The translations under genes and the position numbers were made by a program. Positions 23,828 to 34,795 of a stretch of DNA of 64,000 bases are shown piece after piece (positions within the stretch are counted from its first letter, which is position 1; each line of letters begins with the position of its first letter). Source of the DNA: Paramacrobiotus metropolitanus (taxonomy: Eukaryota; Tardigrada; Eutardigrada; Parachela; Macrobiotidae); NCBI RefSeq assembly GCF_019649055.1, contig NW_026570244.1, forward strand, positions 1-64,000, given 5' to 3'. The notes beneath the pieces are model-generated. The model had not been told where the DNA came from and searched no databases. It was given only the letters and a program-made list of their open reading frames with translations.

Positions 23828-26800
23828 CTAGCCGGAGGCCGACGCCGCGGTGGTCGTATTTGCCGGTGAGATGGTGTTCTTGCCGTTCAAACGACTGCGC
23901 GGCGCCGCGGCCTCCAGCGGCTCCTCGGCGTCCGGCTGGTCCGTGGCGGGGTCCCCGGGCGGGTCCGTGACGTCTGCGTCATCCTCGGGACCCGGCGGGA
24001 GGGTCTCCAGGGTCGTCGTTGGGGTCGTGGAGGTGGTGGTCGTCGTTGTCGTGGTTGTCGTAGTGGTGGTGGTCGTGGTGGACGTGGTGGTGGGCGGCTC
24101 CGTCGTGGTGGTGGTGCGGAAGGGCCGGAAGTGCGGCACCGGCTGCTGGGCCTCCACCAGGATGTCGTGCAGGTTGCCCATGTGGACGAACATGTCCTTA
24201 AAGGATCCTTTGAAGTCTGTGAAAGGTGTTTTGTAGGGGAGAGGTCAGATGCGGAGTTAACGGGGAGGACCTACCGTCGGGGATCTTGAGGGCGTCGAGG
24301 TTCTTGAACATCTCCGGCTGGCTGCGCTGTCGCTGCTCGCGGTCGAACTTCACCCAGATCTTCGTCAGGGTGCGCCCGTACTCGCCCACCTTGGAGCCGT
24401 AGAAGGCCTTCAGGCTTTTGTACAGGTCAATATCCTGCTCTGCGCATATAAGACCGTACATTAAAATTTGTAATAGTTCGACTGCTGAGCTCGCAAAATG
24501 TTGGCGTCACAAGTTTTCCATCCGGAAATCAGTACTGACTGAGGTACAGCCTTTAAACCGGGTAATGCAGTTTCTATCCTTGGAACGCTTAAACTGATAG
24601 GAATGTTTTTAAATTGTTAGCAGTTAATGTACTCGTACAAGCGGTATTAAATGTATCATAACATGCTTGCCGTTTTTATTAATCAGCCTAAAGGTAGTCA
24701 CTTTGTTTTAGGAGGTTAATGATACGCTGTGTACTGTATACAATTATAACTGATTGCTAAAGGTACTGCATGAGGATGTGGGCCCGCGGCGTAATTATTC
24801 TATGCATACTGATCCTTAGCGAATCACAGGTTCCAGAGATCGTGTGCAAAGTTTTTTTTACTACTTTTTTATTAGCGCTGGTTTTCTCAAATCAAAAGAA
24901 ATCCCATGGCATAAACATAAGTTACATAACCATTATGATAATATTATAACTGAAGCCAAGACGTAGTGTATTGCACGGGATCGGGAGCCGCGGAGGACCA
25001 CGAGCCGGACGTTGTCGCGTAGTGAAGTGCCCATCTAGGGCTTAGTGTATGGGGCGGTCGGCGGTGCCGGGCGGCGGTCGGGGCGCCGCGGGAACGGCGG
25101 CAGCGGCGGCGGCGGACCCGGCGGCCACGCTGGTCACCAGACCCTGCAGGTTGTCCACGTGCGTGAACAGGTCCTTGAAGCCGGTCTTCCAGTCTAGTTA
25201 AAGGGTTTTATGCATGCGCCACACACTAACAATAATAGCACTCCGATGTTTCTCATACTTTGCTCACCAGGTGCTGCATTTCCTGACAGAATTAAACCTA
25301 CAGAAACTCAGAAACTGACTACTTTTCATAGTAAATTGCGAAACCATATACAAGGTGGATAGGGGAAAAAGTAAGTGAGCAAAATAGGAGAAAAACCGGA
25401 GTATATAAAATTCTACCCAATTATCCAATATATAATATTAACTCCACGACCAGATTACATGTGTCTTAACAACCGATCGGTTTCGCTGTAGACTGAAAAG
25501 AACTGGCCATCCGCGTCTCGTGAAGGTACTTGCTAGCTACCGGCTGGCAAAAATAAATGTACGTACAGTGGACTTCAAAAAGGTGATACATTCGGTCCGC
25601 GACCGACAATTTATTAGTTAAGACCAAATGACCAATAAAATGACCAATAAACTGCAAACATGGCACATGCAACTGACCAGGGCCCAGTCACCGGCTCCCG
25701 GCTCCGAAAATTTCCTTTTTTGCCGGAAGACAGGTGACCCTTGGGTATGCTTGAAAAAATACTTTCAACGGCCATGGTTAAGTGGGCGTGGCTAAATTTA
25801 ATTTTAGTGCATTAATACAATACATACAGCACTATGTACTGGGAATACCGTAACAGTGTACCGTCAGAGGTTTTTGACCAACACGTGTAATCAGTAGTCA
25901 GATCCTTTTGAATTCTTCTAAAAATTACCGTTAAGCAAATCACCGAGAATTATGTAGTACAGTACTATTTTGTATTGGGAAACGGGAATACGCCCCGCGA
26001 CAGAGTATCATAGATGTTTGTTGGCATAAATAAAATACGCGTTATCACTACTCACTAGTTTCACAATTTTTGTTAAATTCTTCTCGATTATTGGCAGCAG
26101 TAATTTTTAGAAGAATAAGTAAGGATCGGACTACTGATAACACGTATCGGTTGCAAACCTCTGACTTTGTAAGCTACACTATTACGGTATTCCCAATACA
26201 TAGTGCTGTATGTAATAATGCATTGGAATTATGTTTAGCCACGCCCACTTAACCATGGCCGATGAAAATATTTTTTAACTATACCCAAGGGTTACTCTGT
26301 CTTCCTGCAAAAAAGGAAATTTTTCGGAGCCGGGAGCCGGTGACCGGGCCCTGGTGAGCACAGACTCATGCTGAATTCAAACACTTGCGTCGCGCACAGT
26401 TCCGAACGGAAACCATCCACCGATATCTCAAACGAAAGACAAAACAATTACAAGAATTTTGATACCAAACAAGCTGTTTTTTATGGGATCTAAAAAGAAA
26501 ATCGAGGCACTCAAAGTTTCTCGTAGACAAAGCATAGAATTTGAATCCACGGTTGAGTTTCAGTTTTCACGCAGAAAAAGTATGCTTTGTCTACGAGAAA
26601 CTTTAAGTGCCCCGATTTTCTCTTAGATCCCATAAAATACAACTTGTTTGGTATCAGCATTCTTATAATTTTTTTCTCTTTCGTTTGAGATATCGCTGGA
26701 CAGTTTTCGGTATGAAATTTGCGAGTTGCAAGTGATAATATCAGCAGGCCGATGGCCAGCACGGAATTTGGGTGTCTGAGTACAGGCAAGTTCCTGGTTG

Positions 26801-29800
26801 CGCGCGTTTTGTGGGTGGGTGGGTTTTGTAACACCTTTTTGAATTCCATTGTAGTACGTAGTTCTCACTGCATGTGCAGAAGCTCGATATAAAAATTTTT
26901 TTTGAAAGTTGTGTATCTTTAAGACTACGTGGGTGAGCATGCACTTGTTCCGAATGTTTAGCGAATGTGGTCGGTTGTTGAGAAAACTGGCAAATCTTCA
27001 ACCGAGCATTTGTCATGATCAGCGTTGAGACAGCCGGTTGGTCGTACGTTAGGTATCTTAATCTGTGGGTTGTTAGTAATACGTACTGTCGGGGACTCTG
27101 AGGACTTCGAGATTCTTAAAGATCTCGGTCTTGTGCTTGCTGCGCTCCTCATTAGAGAACTTGGCCCACATCCTCAGCAGTATCTTGAAGTAGTCGCCTA
27201 CTTTGCACGCGGTGAAGTTGCGCAGGACGTTGAACACGTTGGCCCCTGCAGCACAACAACACACGCAACATGTAACACCCAACCGCATTTAAATTCTGAC
27301 CTTGTGGAAATTCATTTACAGTTTGAAGAAAACGTTACACAGACAGTTGTCGTTCTGGTGCGCTTTTCTATCAGTACTGGTATACGAATTTTAGTGACGT
27401 CAACATGGGCTGTTGTTGGCCCGATATTAATAACTTTACGTGACCGGAAGATGGCTGAATTTGAAGCTTACAGTGAGCGGCAGCCGCTGTCATCAAGCAC
27501 TATATACCGCAAATTTGGCAGCATCGATGTTGCCGGTACCGCCGACATTACCCCGTGGTACTCTGTAATTCTATGTCACGGTACTATATGTATCCATACG
27601 TGGTCCTCGCGCGCCTGCCGCTCAAAATCAGTAATTAGTAACGTAATCGGTAATTAGCAATCCGAAACAAAGAAGTCAGTAATTAGTAATCAGTAAGTAT
27701 GTATTTACCGGCCCCTATCATCGGCGTTATTCCCACTCGTACATACGGTATATTTAATGTACGATTAATATATACATGTATATACACATGTATATACATT
27801 TGTATATTTAACGTACGATTAATATATACATGTATATACACATGTACATACATTTATATATATGTATATTTAATGAACGATTAATATACACATGTATATA
27901 CACACGTATATACATTTATATATATGTATATTAAATGTACGATTAATATTTACGTAGATGTATGCTCCTGTGTGGCAGTCTTTCTGATTGCACTGTTATC
28001 ACAAGCGAATTTGTCAGGATAAATAAATTAAATTAAATTATTGCCTCTTAAATTATCTCTTTTCCCATGAGGATTCAAGCACCTAGCTGAGATAAGGAGG
28101 AAAATTCTGAATTCACTTCCAAGAAGCTCCAAGAACAGAATAAAATACGGCACTACTCGCCCAGCTAGCGGGCGGCCACTTGAACAACGACTGCTGACCG
28201 GAAGTCAGCAGCGGCAATCCAAACATTTTCTGCTTCAACATGCCATTTCACTAAGCTGTTACGTTTTATATTATGGAGTAAACTTTCTTCAGTATAGCTG
28301 TGTAGTTGTACTCGTAGATATTTACGTATACCAAAAATGCTCGGGGTGTTTTTAGTATAATTTATGTCAGGGCATCATCTTTAAATAAATTAGGAGTATA
28401 TTATAGTGTATCGATATAGGTGACCACTCTACACTATACCTTTTACTCCGTGCACTACCTTTGCGGGCATTACATTTCTTGTAGAGTACCTTTGAAAGTA
28501 GATCCCGTCCTCATTTTGCGAATTATTTACTCACGGGAAGTCGCTTTATATGCTGATGATGTTTTGAATTATGCAGCAATTCTGGAAATAGCTTTGATGT
28601 GAAAAAATTTCAAAAATAAAGGTAGCGTACGCAGACAAAGTTATTGCCGAATGGTTGTGCATGGATTCAAAGGTAGTGACCTAACTAAAGGTGAAGTTTA
28701 CAGGTAAAATACCTAACTTGATGTGACAAAATGTAAAAAATAAAAAGTCACACACGTAGATAAAGTCAGTGCTTAAAACGATGGTGTACCGCATGAAAGG
28801 GAACGCAAAAAGGTTGTAGTAAAAGGTAAGGAAAGGTAGTGTATAGAGTGGTCAGCATAAATGTAACATACCGCAATATACTACTTTATAATTTACGATA
28901 CGATAATGTGTCGATAATGATATTTTATCCATACGCGGGTAAATTTACGCGCGTGCATACCTCCTAGTTTGGCCTCGAGCTGGAGGATATTGGAGTTCTG
29001 GAGGAAGGTGGCAAAGTGCATAAAGGTCTTGACATCCTCCGGCGACAGCTTACTGCTCAGCTCCGCCGGCCAGTACAGGTCCTTGGCCGGGGTCTGGTTG
29101 GCCCCGGCGGCATCTGCAGAAAGCGCCCGGCTACACATGACATTTCTGCACTTTTACAGCCCGCGTCCGATAATTTAGAATACGCGCAGGAACACAGCGG
29201 AGAAAAACACTATTTCCATCCTGCACGCATACTACGGCGCACTGTATACGCGTTACCTGCATTCGGCATATGGCTGGCGAATATTATTAAACGAACTGGA
29301 TATCACAGGAAAGTATTGACGATAAAAATGAAAAAAAAATTTAAGTAGGCATAAATTTGTCAATATTAACTATTAAACGCTAAAATCTGTGCCTTCGCAC
29401 CCATTAGCTGTATTTTCTATGCTAAGTTACGAGTTTTACTATAGACTAATTTTCTAATTATATTAGTATAGTTAACAAACTAATTAATAAACAAACCAAG
29501 TAGTATTATTATACTAATTTTTTTATATATTAATTTCTATATTTTTAATATATATCATGTTATTTATTATGATTATACAGTAATTATTTTTTTATGATTA
29601 TTGCGCTTCAATATTTTACTATGATGTTTATATTTATGATTTTATCTACATTCTACACATGTTTAATAAATAAATTAAACTATTTATCAATTGAATTCTT
29701 TTACGGTATTATTTAAGTGGTAAATTATCGGACGGGCTTGTACATGCATATCCGGCAATTTCAATAATCCGGCGCCACTTACGGATGTACGACACCGCCA

Positions 29801-29846
29801 GGAATATCCAGCACAGGCCAGTAATTATGAAATAATGGCAGCGCAT
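23828..29846 (-). CDS. Secreted protein, isoform b with mucin-like Thr-rich tail (256 aa)
   Basis: Exons are 29783-29846, 28961-29113, 24275-24439 and 23828-24216 (64+153+165+389 = 771 nt), all joined in phase 1 with GT-AG introns (donors GTAAGT, GTATGC, GTAGGT). The start MRCHYFIITGLCWIFLAV is a signal peptide. Exon 2 gives a helical segment with PAELSSKLSPEDVKTFMHF. Exon 3b carries VGEYGRTLTKIWVKFDRE and ends in KIPDG. Exon 4b opens with FKDMFVHMGNLHDIL, then a run of about 45 mostly Thr residues and an acidic Pro-rich tail. The Thr run suggests dense O-glycosylation. It is convergent with the protease gene, with 247 nt between the stops. The first two exons fit both this pair of 3' exons and the pair in isoform a. 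A separate gene for exons 3b-4b cannot be excluded. Confidence 0.6.
25042..29846 (-). CDS. Secreted protein, isoform a with Ala/Pro-rich tail (175 aa)
   Basis: Exons are 29783-29846, 28961-29113, 27087-27245 and 25042-25193 (64+153+159+152 = 528 nt), all in phase 1. Exons 1-2 are shared with isoform b. Exon 3a encodes VGDYFKILLRMWAKFSNEE and ends LRVPDS, clearly paralogous to exon 3b. Exon 4a opens WKTGFKDLFTHVDNLQGL, paralogous to exon 4b, but ends in an Ala/Pro-rich tail without the Thr run. Paralogous cassettes of two exons each, with identical phase, point to mutually exclusive 3' ends made by tandem duplication. There is no known domain. The protein is probably helical and secreted. Confidence 0.62.
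25677..26354. mobile_element. Long-TIR MITE in the intron/3' region of the minus-strand gene
   Basis: CCAGGGCCCAGTCACCGGCT at the left is mirrored at the right, and the arms stay complementary for about 250 bp, including AGTGGGCGTGGCTAAA and CCTCTGAC-type segments. There is no open frame for a transposase. It lies between exons 4a and 3a. The ends resemble those of the 8431-8782 element. Confidence 0.82.
26395..26735. repeat. Near-perfect inverted repeat of about 160-bp arms
   Basis: The left arm contains CGATATCTCAAACGAAAGAC, TATGGGATCTAAAAAGAAAA and CTCGTAGACAAAGCAT; the right arm carries their complements in reverse order. The centre is about 26540-26580. The arms differ by scattered substitutions. 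Non-coding foldback, superfamily unknown. Confidence 0.75.
27744..27952 (+). repeat. Tandem repeat of a TA-rich unit of about 65 bp
   Basis: Three to four units of ATTTAA(T/C)GTACGATTAATA followed by ACATGTATATACACATGTA-type sequence occur, with progressive substitutions. Confidence 0.85.
28419..28855. mobile_element. Foldback element, GGTGACCACTC ends (second copy)
   Basis: GGTGACCACTCTACACTATACC at the left is mirrored by GGTAGTGTATAGAGTGGTCA at the right. Arms have the same ACTCCGTGCACTACCTTT-like tandem units as 14502-14941. It lies between exons 3a and 2 of the minus-strand gene. Confidence 0.75.
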
Positions 29847-30855
29847 TGTGCCGCGAGCCGTCTCATTAACACGGAACACCGGCTGCAAAAGGTCACTCAG
29901 CCCTCGCAAAAAAATCCTCGCGCTGCCTCGACTAACAGTTTCCGTTTGCGAAAATATCCCAAGGGTGAACTTTTTGCAGGCCTATCCAATGATACGATGT
30001 CGCGTTTGGGAATTCTATCGATTTTGGAAAAGCACACGGTCATGTGCGGGGTCAGCGGTATTTTTCGCTGTTTTGCCGGAAAAGTCGCTGTGGACAGCCG
30101 CTGATGTTTTTTGCTGCATTGACAACGTGGTGATGACAGAAAGTCACGCGCCGCGGCTTCAAATAGCACAATGCGCCGTTATTTCAAACAAATACATTTA
30201 AAATTAAAATTAACAAACGCCTAAAGAATTTAAATTTACAACAGCTCAATTTTTCCATGTTGTAACCGTGGCAAATAAGAAATTCTTTTTCTGATAGCAG
30301 CGAATTTACTGTATATAGTCGATTGAGAGCGCCTTAAGCAACAAAGCATAAGAAACCTAAGAAACCTAAGACAACCTAAGAAAACATAAAAAACATAAGC
30401 CTATTACTTATTTTCAGCATTAGTCTGCGCTATATATATATCTGTATTTTATATTTTTTCTACCGGTTTTGCTTTTACAATATAAATTACCAAGTGTGTA
30501 GAAGCGACAATAAGTTGATTCGTGATATACCGATGCGTGTACGTAAAATTATTGCCGGGAAAGAAGAAAAAAGCCCCGGAAACACCCGGAAGCCATGCAC
30601 ATTACACAGCACGGAATTATCATTTATTTCATCAACCAGCGTCGTTGATTGGCAGGCGCCGCGCAGATTGCCTTAGCCCCGCCCCACGGGACATACACAT
30701 TATCCGCCGCCATGAATGTTCCAGCAGCAGCCGGGACACACGCTGGCCTGTGCACACAGGCCTTTGTCTTGGCCAAATGCCGGTGCAAATGACTCCTTTG
30801 TTGTCCGGCCGAGCGAGAGAGAAAAAGGGAAAATGACGGATGCATCAGTCGACGC
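29847..30855. other. Spacer with CCTAAGAAA array and a GC-box/CCAAT-like stretch
   Basis: 30346-30399 is an array of AAACCTAAGA-type decamers. Around 30645-30690 an ATTGG (inverted CCAAT) lies next to a GCCCCGCCCCAC GC box, resembling a promoter upstream of the HMG-gene first exons. I see no supported gene; plus and minus frames at 29835-30201 lack features. Confidence 0.4.
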
Positions 30856-31190
30856 GATGGAGGCACTGTGGATCGATGCCGTATACGCCGGCAGGGCATA
30901 ATTGCCCGCGCCAGCATAGGAACCGATCGATACCGCAGCCAAGGGAGAATAATCCTTGGTTCTGTCTCTCGCTGTGCGTGTCTCGCTTTGGCTTTCTCTT
31001 CTATCCACATCTCGTCAGTGCCGGCATGGATAATTAGCCTACAGCGTTTGGTACATTTCAACGCACGCATAGTACTTCTACGTTTCTCAGAGATCGATAA
31101 CCTGCGCTACATGGGTTGAACAACTGATCACCCGGGTGTTCCACCTTACTCCTCTTTTCTAGCAGATTTTGGCATCTTGAAGCCATAATA

Positions 31191-31292
31191 AAACATAAGA
31201 AAACACAAGAAAGCATAAGAAAACATAAGAAAACATAAGAAAACACAAGAAAACATAAAAAAACATAAGAAGGCATAAGAAAACATAAGAAC
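31191..31292 (+). repeat. AAACATAAGA decamer array (repeated at 33151-33252)
   Basis: About ten units of AAACATAAGA and AAACACAAGA occur in tandem. Related AAACCTAAGA units occur at 30346-30399 and in protease introns (5733-5765, 20743-20796, and inverted at 19145-19177). Confidence 0.85.
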
Positions 31293-32057
31293 AGCAGTTA
31301 ATTTTCGAAAATCTTGTACCTTGCACTTTCAAGAAATCCATATAAGTGCGTAAATTAGTCAAGATTTATGTATACAGTGCTCGTACACAGGTTAAAAATA
31401 AAGTAAAAGTGAGAAAAGTAATTTTTAAGAATTGTTCAACTTGAGCAAATTTTAATAATATTATGTGGGTGATCAGTTGTTTAAAATGTATAGCAAAAGT
31501 GATCGATTGTTGAGTAGCAAAGTATTATAGCTTGCTCAGCACGATTTACACACAGCCAGCCTTGACGTGAGTGCGTGAGTGGCGACAACGTCTATATCCA
31601 GCTAAATCCGTTACACACAGGATGAGAGAGAGTGACAGCGAGACTGGCGAGAGAGAGAGAAAGAGAGACAGCGGGATTCGTATAGTCATACACGGTAGGC
31701 ATGGCTTAGCTGGCCTTTCGCTGCAAAGTACACAGCCGCAGCCGTTGCTCACCTCTTTCCTCTGCGTTTCCAAACAGTGTACCAAGGCAACTAAGAGCAG
31801 GACGCTGCCGCATCAAGCCAGCAGCATCTCTGCGTCTCCCTGCCTGATCGACAAGAACTGGTCGGCTGTGTGTGAGAAGCAGAAGAGAGCGGCGGTCCAG
31901 TCTCGTGCGGGCGCCTCTCGCGGTTTGTGTTCTCCGTGTGTGTGTGTTCTCTCAGCGACACTGACTTCCTCATCTGGCGGCAGCCTTCCCCCGCGCCTGT
32001 TTCTCCTGTCCTGTCGCCGCATCTCTTGAAAAGCTGAACAAGAGGGCCCAGGCAGCC

Positions 32058-32290
32058 ATGTTCACACGCCAGCAACCACGCCGTGCCCACAATGGCGGCG
32101 GCGGCGCGGACGGCGCAGCACCCAACAGCAGTGTCATGGCGGTGGCGGCGGCATCGCGCACGGCCAGCATCAGTCGCAGCAGCTGCAGCTCACCAGCGCA
32201 CTCGGATTACAGGCTGTACAGGTTCAGGTGCCGGTACAGCTGCAAGTTGGCCAGCAGAATAATTACCTCAACCAGGCCCCATCAGCAGTG
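32058..32290 (+). pseudogene. Degenerate first exon of the HMG gene (unit A)
   Basis: It is the homologue of 34002-34240. Small deletions just after the ATG (TTCACACGCC against TTCTACACGGCC) and further indels put most of it out of frame, although the GTAAGT donor is kept. Confidence 0.7.
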
Positions 32291-32826
32291 GTAAGTCGAT
32301 GCTATGACGGGAGAATGCATTTATTTCGCTAGCTATGATTATCGACGGAATTTATCTGTGTTTGTATTTCGCATCGAAGCAAAGCCGGACTTGTCACCCA
32401 TTTAAAGTTTGGGAATAGGTGCTCGGGATTGTATCAGTGTAATTAATCTGCGGCGAAAATCTCTGCTTACACACTATTTCCATAACGCTTGCATTTAAGT
32501 CCCAATTCTCACCCATTTTAAAGTTTGAGAATAGGTTACGGTTATTACTGGTGGAATTAATCTGCGTATGTATATACCATAGCCTTCGTGCTTCAGTTTC
32601 GCATTTAAGCAAGCCAGATTTCTCACCCATTTAAAGTCTGAGAATAGGTTACGCTCGATTATTCTTAGTGTATTTAATTAACGACGCAAATCCTCCGCTT
32701 CATTGTGTCCGTCTCCCATGTGCAGCAGCCACTGACCTTGTTCCGATTCTGCAACAGGAACTAACAGGCCCGCCACATCTGTGCAAGAGATGCTGGTCAG
32801 CACACAGCTGAATGGCATTCACTCGC

Positions 32827-34795
32827 GCGATGGAGGCACTGTGGATCGATGCCGCATACGCCGGCAGGGCATAATTGCCCGCGCCAGCATAGGAACCGAT
32901 CGATACCGCAGCCAAGGGAGAATAATCCTTGGTTCTGTCTCTCGCTGCGTGTCATGGCTTTCTCTTCTATCCACATCTCGTCAGTGCCGGCATGGATAAT
33001 TAGCCTGTTTGGTACATTTCAACGCACGCATAGTACTTCTACGTTTTCAGAGATCGATAACCTGCGCTACATGGGTTGAACAACTGATCACCCGGGTGTT
33101 CCACCTTACTCCTCTTTTCTAGCAGATTTTGGCATCTTGAAGCCATAATAAAACATAAGAAAACACAAGAAAGCATAAGAAAACATAAGAAAACATAAGA
33201 AAACACAAGAAAACATAAAAAAACATAAGAAGGCATAAGAAAACATAAGAACAGCAGTTAATTTTCGAAAATCTTGTACCAACTTTCAAGAAATCCATAT
33301 AAGTGCGTAAATTAGTCAAGATTTATGTATACAGTGCTCACACAGGTTAAAAATAAAGTAAAAGAGAAAAGTAATTTTAAGAATTGTTCAACTTGAGCAA
33401 ATTTTAATAATATTATGGGTGATCAGTTGTTTAAAATGTATAAAAAAGTGATCGATTGTTGAGTAGCAAAGTATTATAGCTTGCTCAGCACGATTTACAC
33501 ACAGCCAGCCTTGACGTGAGTGTGCGTGAGTGGCGACAACGTCTATATCCAGCTAAACCGTTACACAGGATGAGAGAGAGTGACAGCGAGACTGGCGAGA
33601 GAGAGAGAAAGAGAGACAGCTGGATTCGTATAGTCATACACGGTAGGCATGGCTTAGCTGGCCTGCCGTAAAAGCACACAAGCGTTGCTCACCTCTTTCC
33701 TCTGCGTTTCCAAACAGTGTACCAAGGCAACTAAGAGCAGGACGCTGCCGCATCAAGCCAGCAGCATCTCTGCGTCCCCCTGCCTGATCGACAAGAACTG
33801 GTCGGCTGTGTGTGAGAAGCAGAAGAGAGCGGCGGTCCAGTCTCGTGCGGGCGCCTCTCGCGGTTTGTGTTCTCCGTGTGTGTGTGTTCTCTCAGCGACA
33901 CTGACTTCCTCATCTGGCGGCAGCCTTCCCCCGCGCGCTCGTTTCTCCTGTCCTGTCGCCGCATCTCTCTTGAAAAGCTGAACAAGAGGGCCCAGGCAGC
34001 CATGTTCTACACGGCCAGCAACCACGCCGTGCCCACAAGCGGCGGCGGCGGCGCGGACGGCGCAGCACCCAACAGCAGTGTCGGCGGCGGTGGCGGCGGC
34101 ATCGCGCACGGCCAGCATCAGTCGCAGCAGCTGCAGCTCACCAGCGCACCCGGATTACAGGCTGTACAGGTTCAGGTGCCGGTACAGCTGCAAGTTGGCC
34201 AGCAGAATAATTACCTCAACCAGGCCCTGTATCAGCAGTGGTAAGTCGATGCTATGACGGGAGAATGCATTTATTTCGCTAGCTATGATTATCGACGGAA
34301 TTTATCTGTGTTTGTATTTCGCATCGAAGCAAGCCGGACTTGTCACCCATTTAAAGTTTGGGAATAGGTTATGCTCGGGATTGTATCAGTGTAATTAATC
34401 TGCGGCGAAAATCTCTGCTTATGGTCACTATTTCCATAACGCTTCGCATTTAAGTCCCAATTTCTCACCCATCTAAAGTTTGAGAATAGGTTACGGTTAT
34501 TACTGGTGGAATTAATCTGCGTATGTATATACCATAGCCTTCGTGCTTCAGTTTCGCATTTAAGCAAGCCAGATTTCTCACCCATTTAAAGTCTGAGAAT
34601 AGGTTACGCTCGGGATTATTCTTAGTGTATTTAATTAACGACGCAAATCCTCCGCTTCATTGTGTGTCCGTGTTTCTCCGCTGTGTGCAGCAGCCACTTG
34701 ACCTTGTTCCGATTCGCAACAGGAACTAACAGCTCCGCTCCACATCTGTGCAAGAGATGCTGGTCAGCACACAGCTGAATGGCATTCACTCGCTG
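32827..34795 (+). repeat. 1.97-kb tandem duplication, unit B
   Basis: Partner of 30856-32826. Its first exon (34002-34240) is open throughout, whereas unit A is frameshifted, so unit B is the likelier functional copy. Confidence 0.9.
34002..34240 (+). CDS. First coding exon, Gly/Gln-rich N-terminus of an HMG-box protein
   Basis: ATG 34002 opens MFYTASNHAVPTSGGGG, followed by poly-Gly, a Gln-rich stretch (QHQSQQLQLTSAPGLQAVQV) and NNYLNQALYQQ. The exon ends at G|GTAAGT in phase 2. Gln-rich N-termini before an HMG box are known in insect HMG regulators such as DSP1, so the link to the exon at 37224 is reasonable. However, that exon reads in phase 0, so either a small exon lies between them or the locus is broken. 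Upstream is a long leader with CT/GA-rich tracts. It is nuclear if expressed. Confidence 0.5.

Larger units (their letters stand above)
30856..32826 (+). repeat. 1.97-kb tandem duplication, unit A
   Basis: From GCGATGGAGGCACTGTGGAT to TGGCATTCACTCGC this unit matches 32827-34795 almost base for base, with many 1-3 nt indels. It contains an AAACATAAGA array (31191-31292), GAGAGAGA tracts, a 5' leader and a degenerate first exon. It could be a recent segmental duplication or two haplotypes assembled in tandem. Confidence 0.9.

Noticed and set aside
24770-24830. Plus-strand MRMWARGVIILCILILSESQ signal-like frame
   Set aside because: It is hydrophobic enough for a signal peptide, but the donor (CAG|GTTCCA) is weak and no downstream exon is visible on the plus strand.
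27025-27657. 210-aa plus frame
   Set aside because: Its first part is antisense to exon 27087-27245 of the secreted gene and the remainder has no features.
31571-34244. Long overlapping frames on both strands in the 1.97-kb units
   Set aside because: They lie in GA/CT-rich leader sequence where stops are rare by composition. Only the first-exon frame at 34002-34240 is supported.
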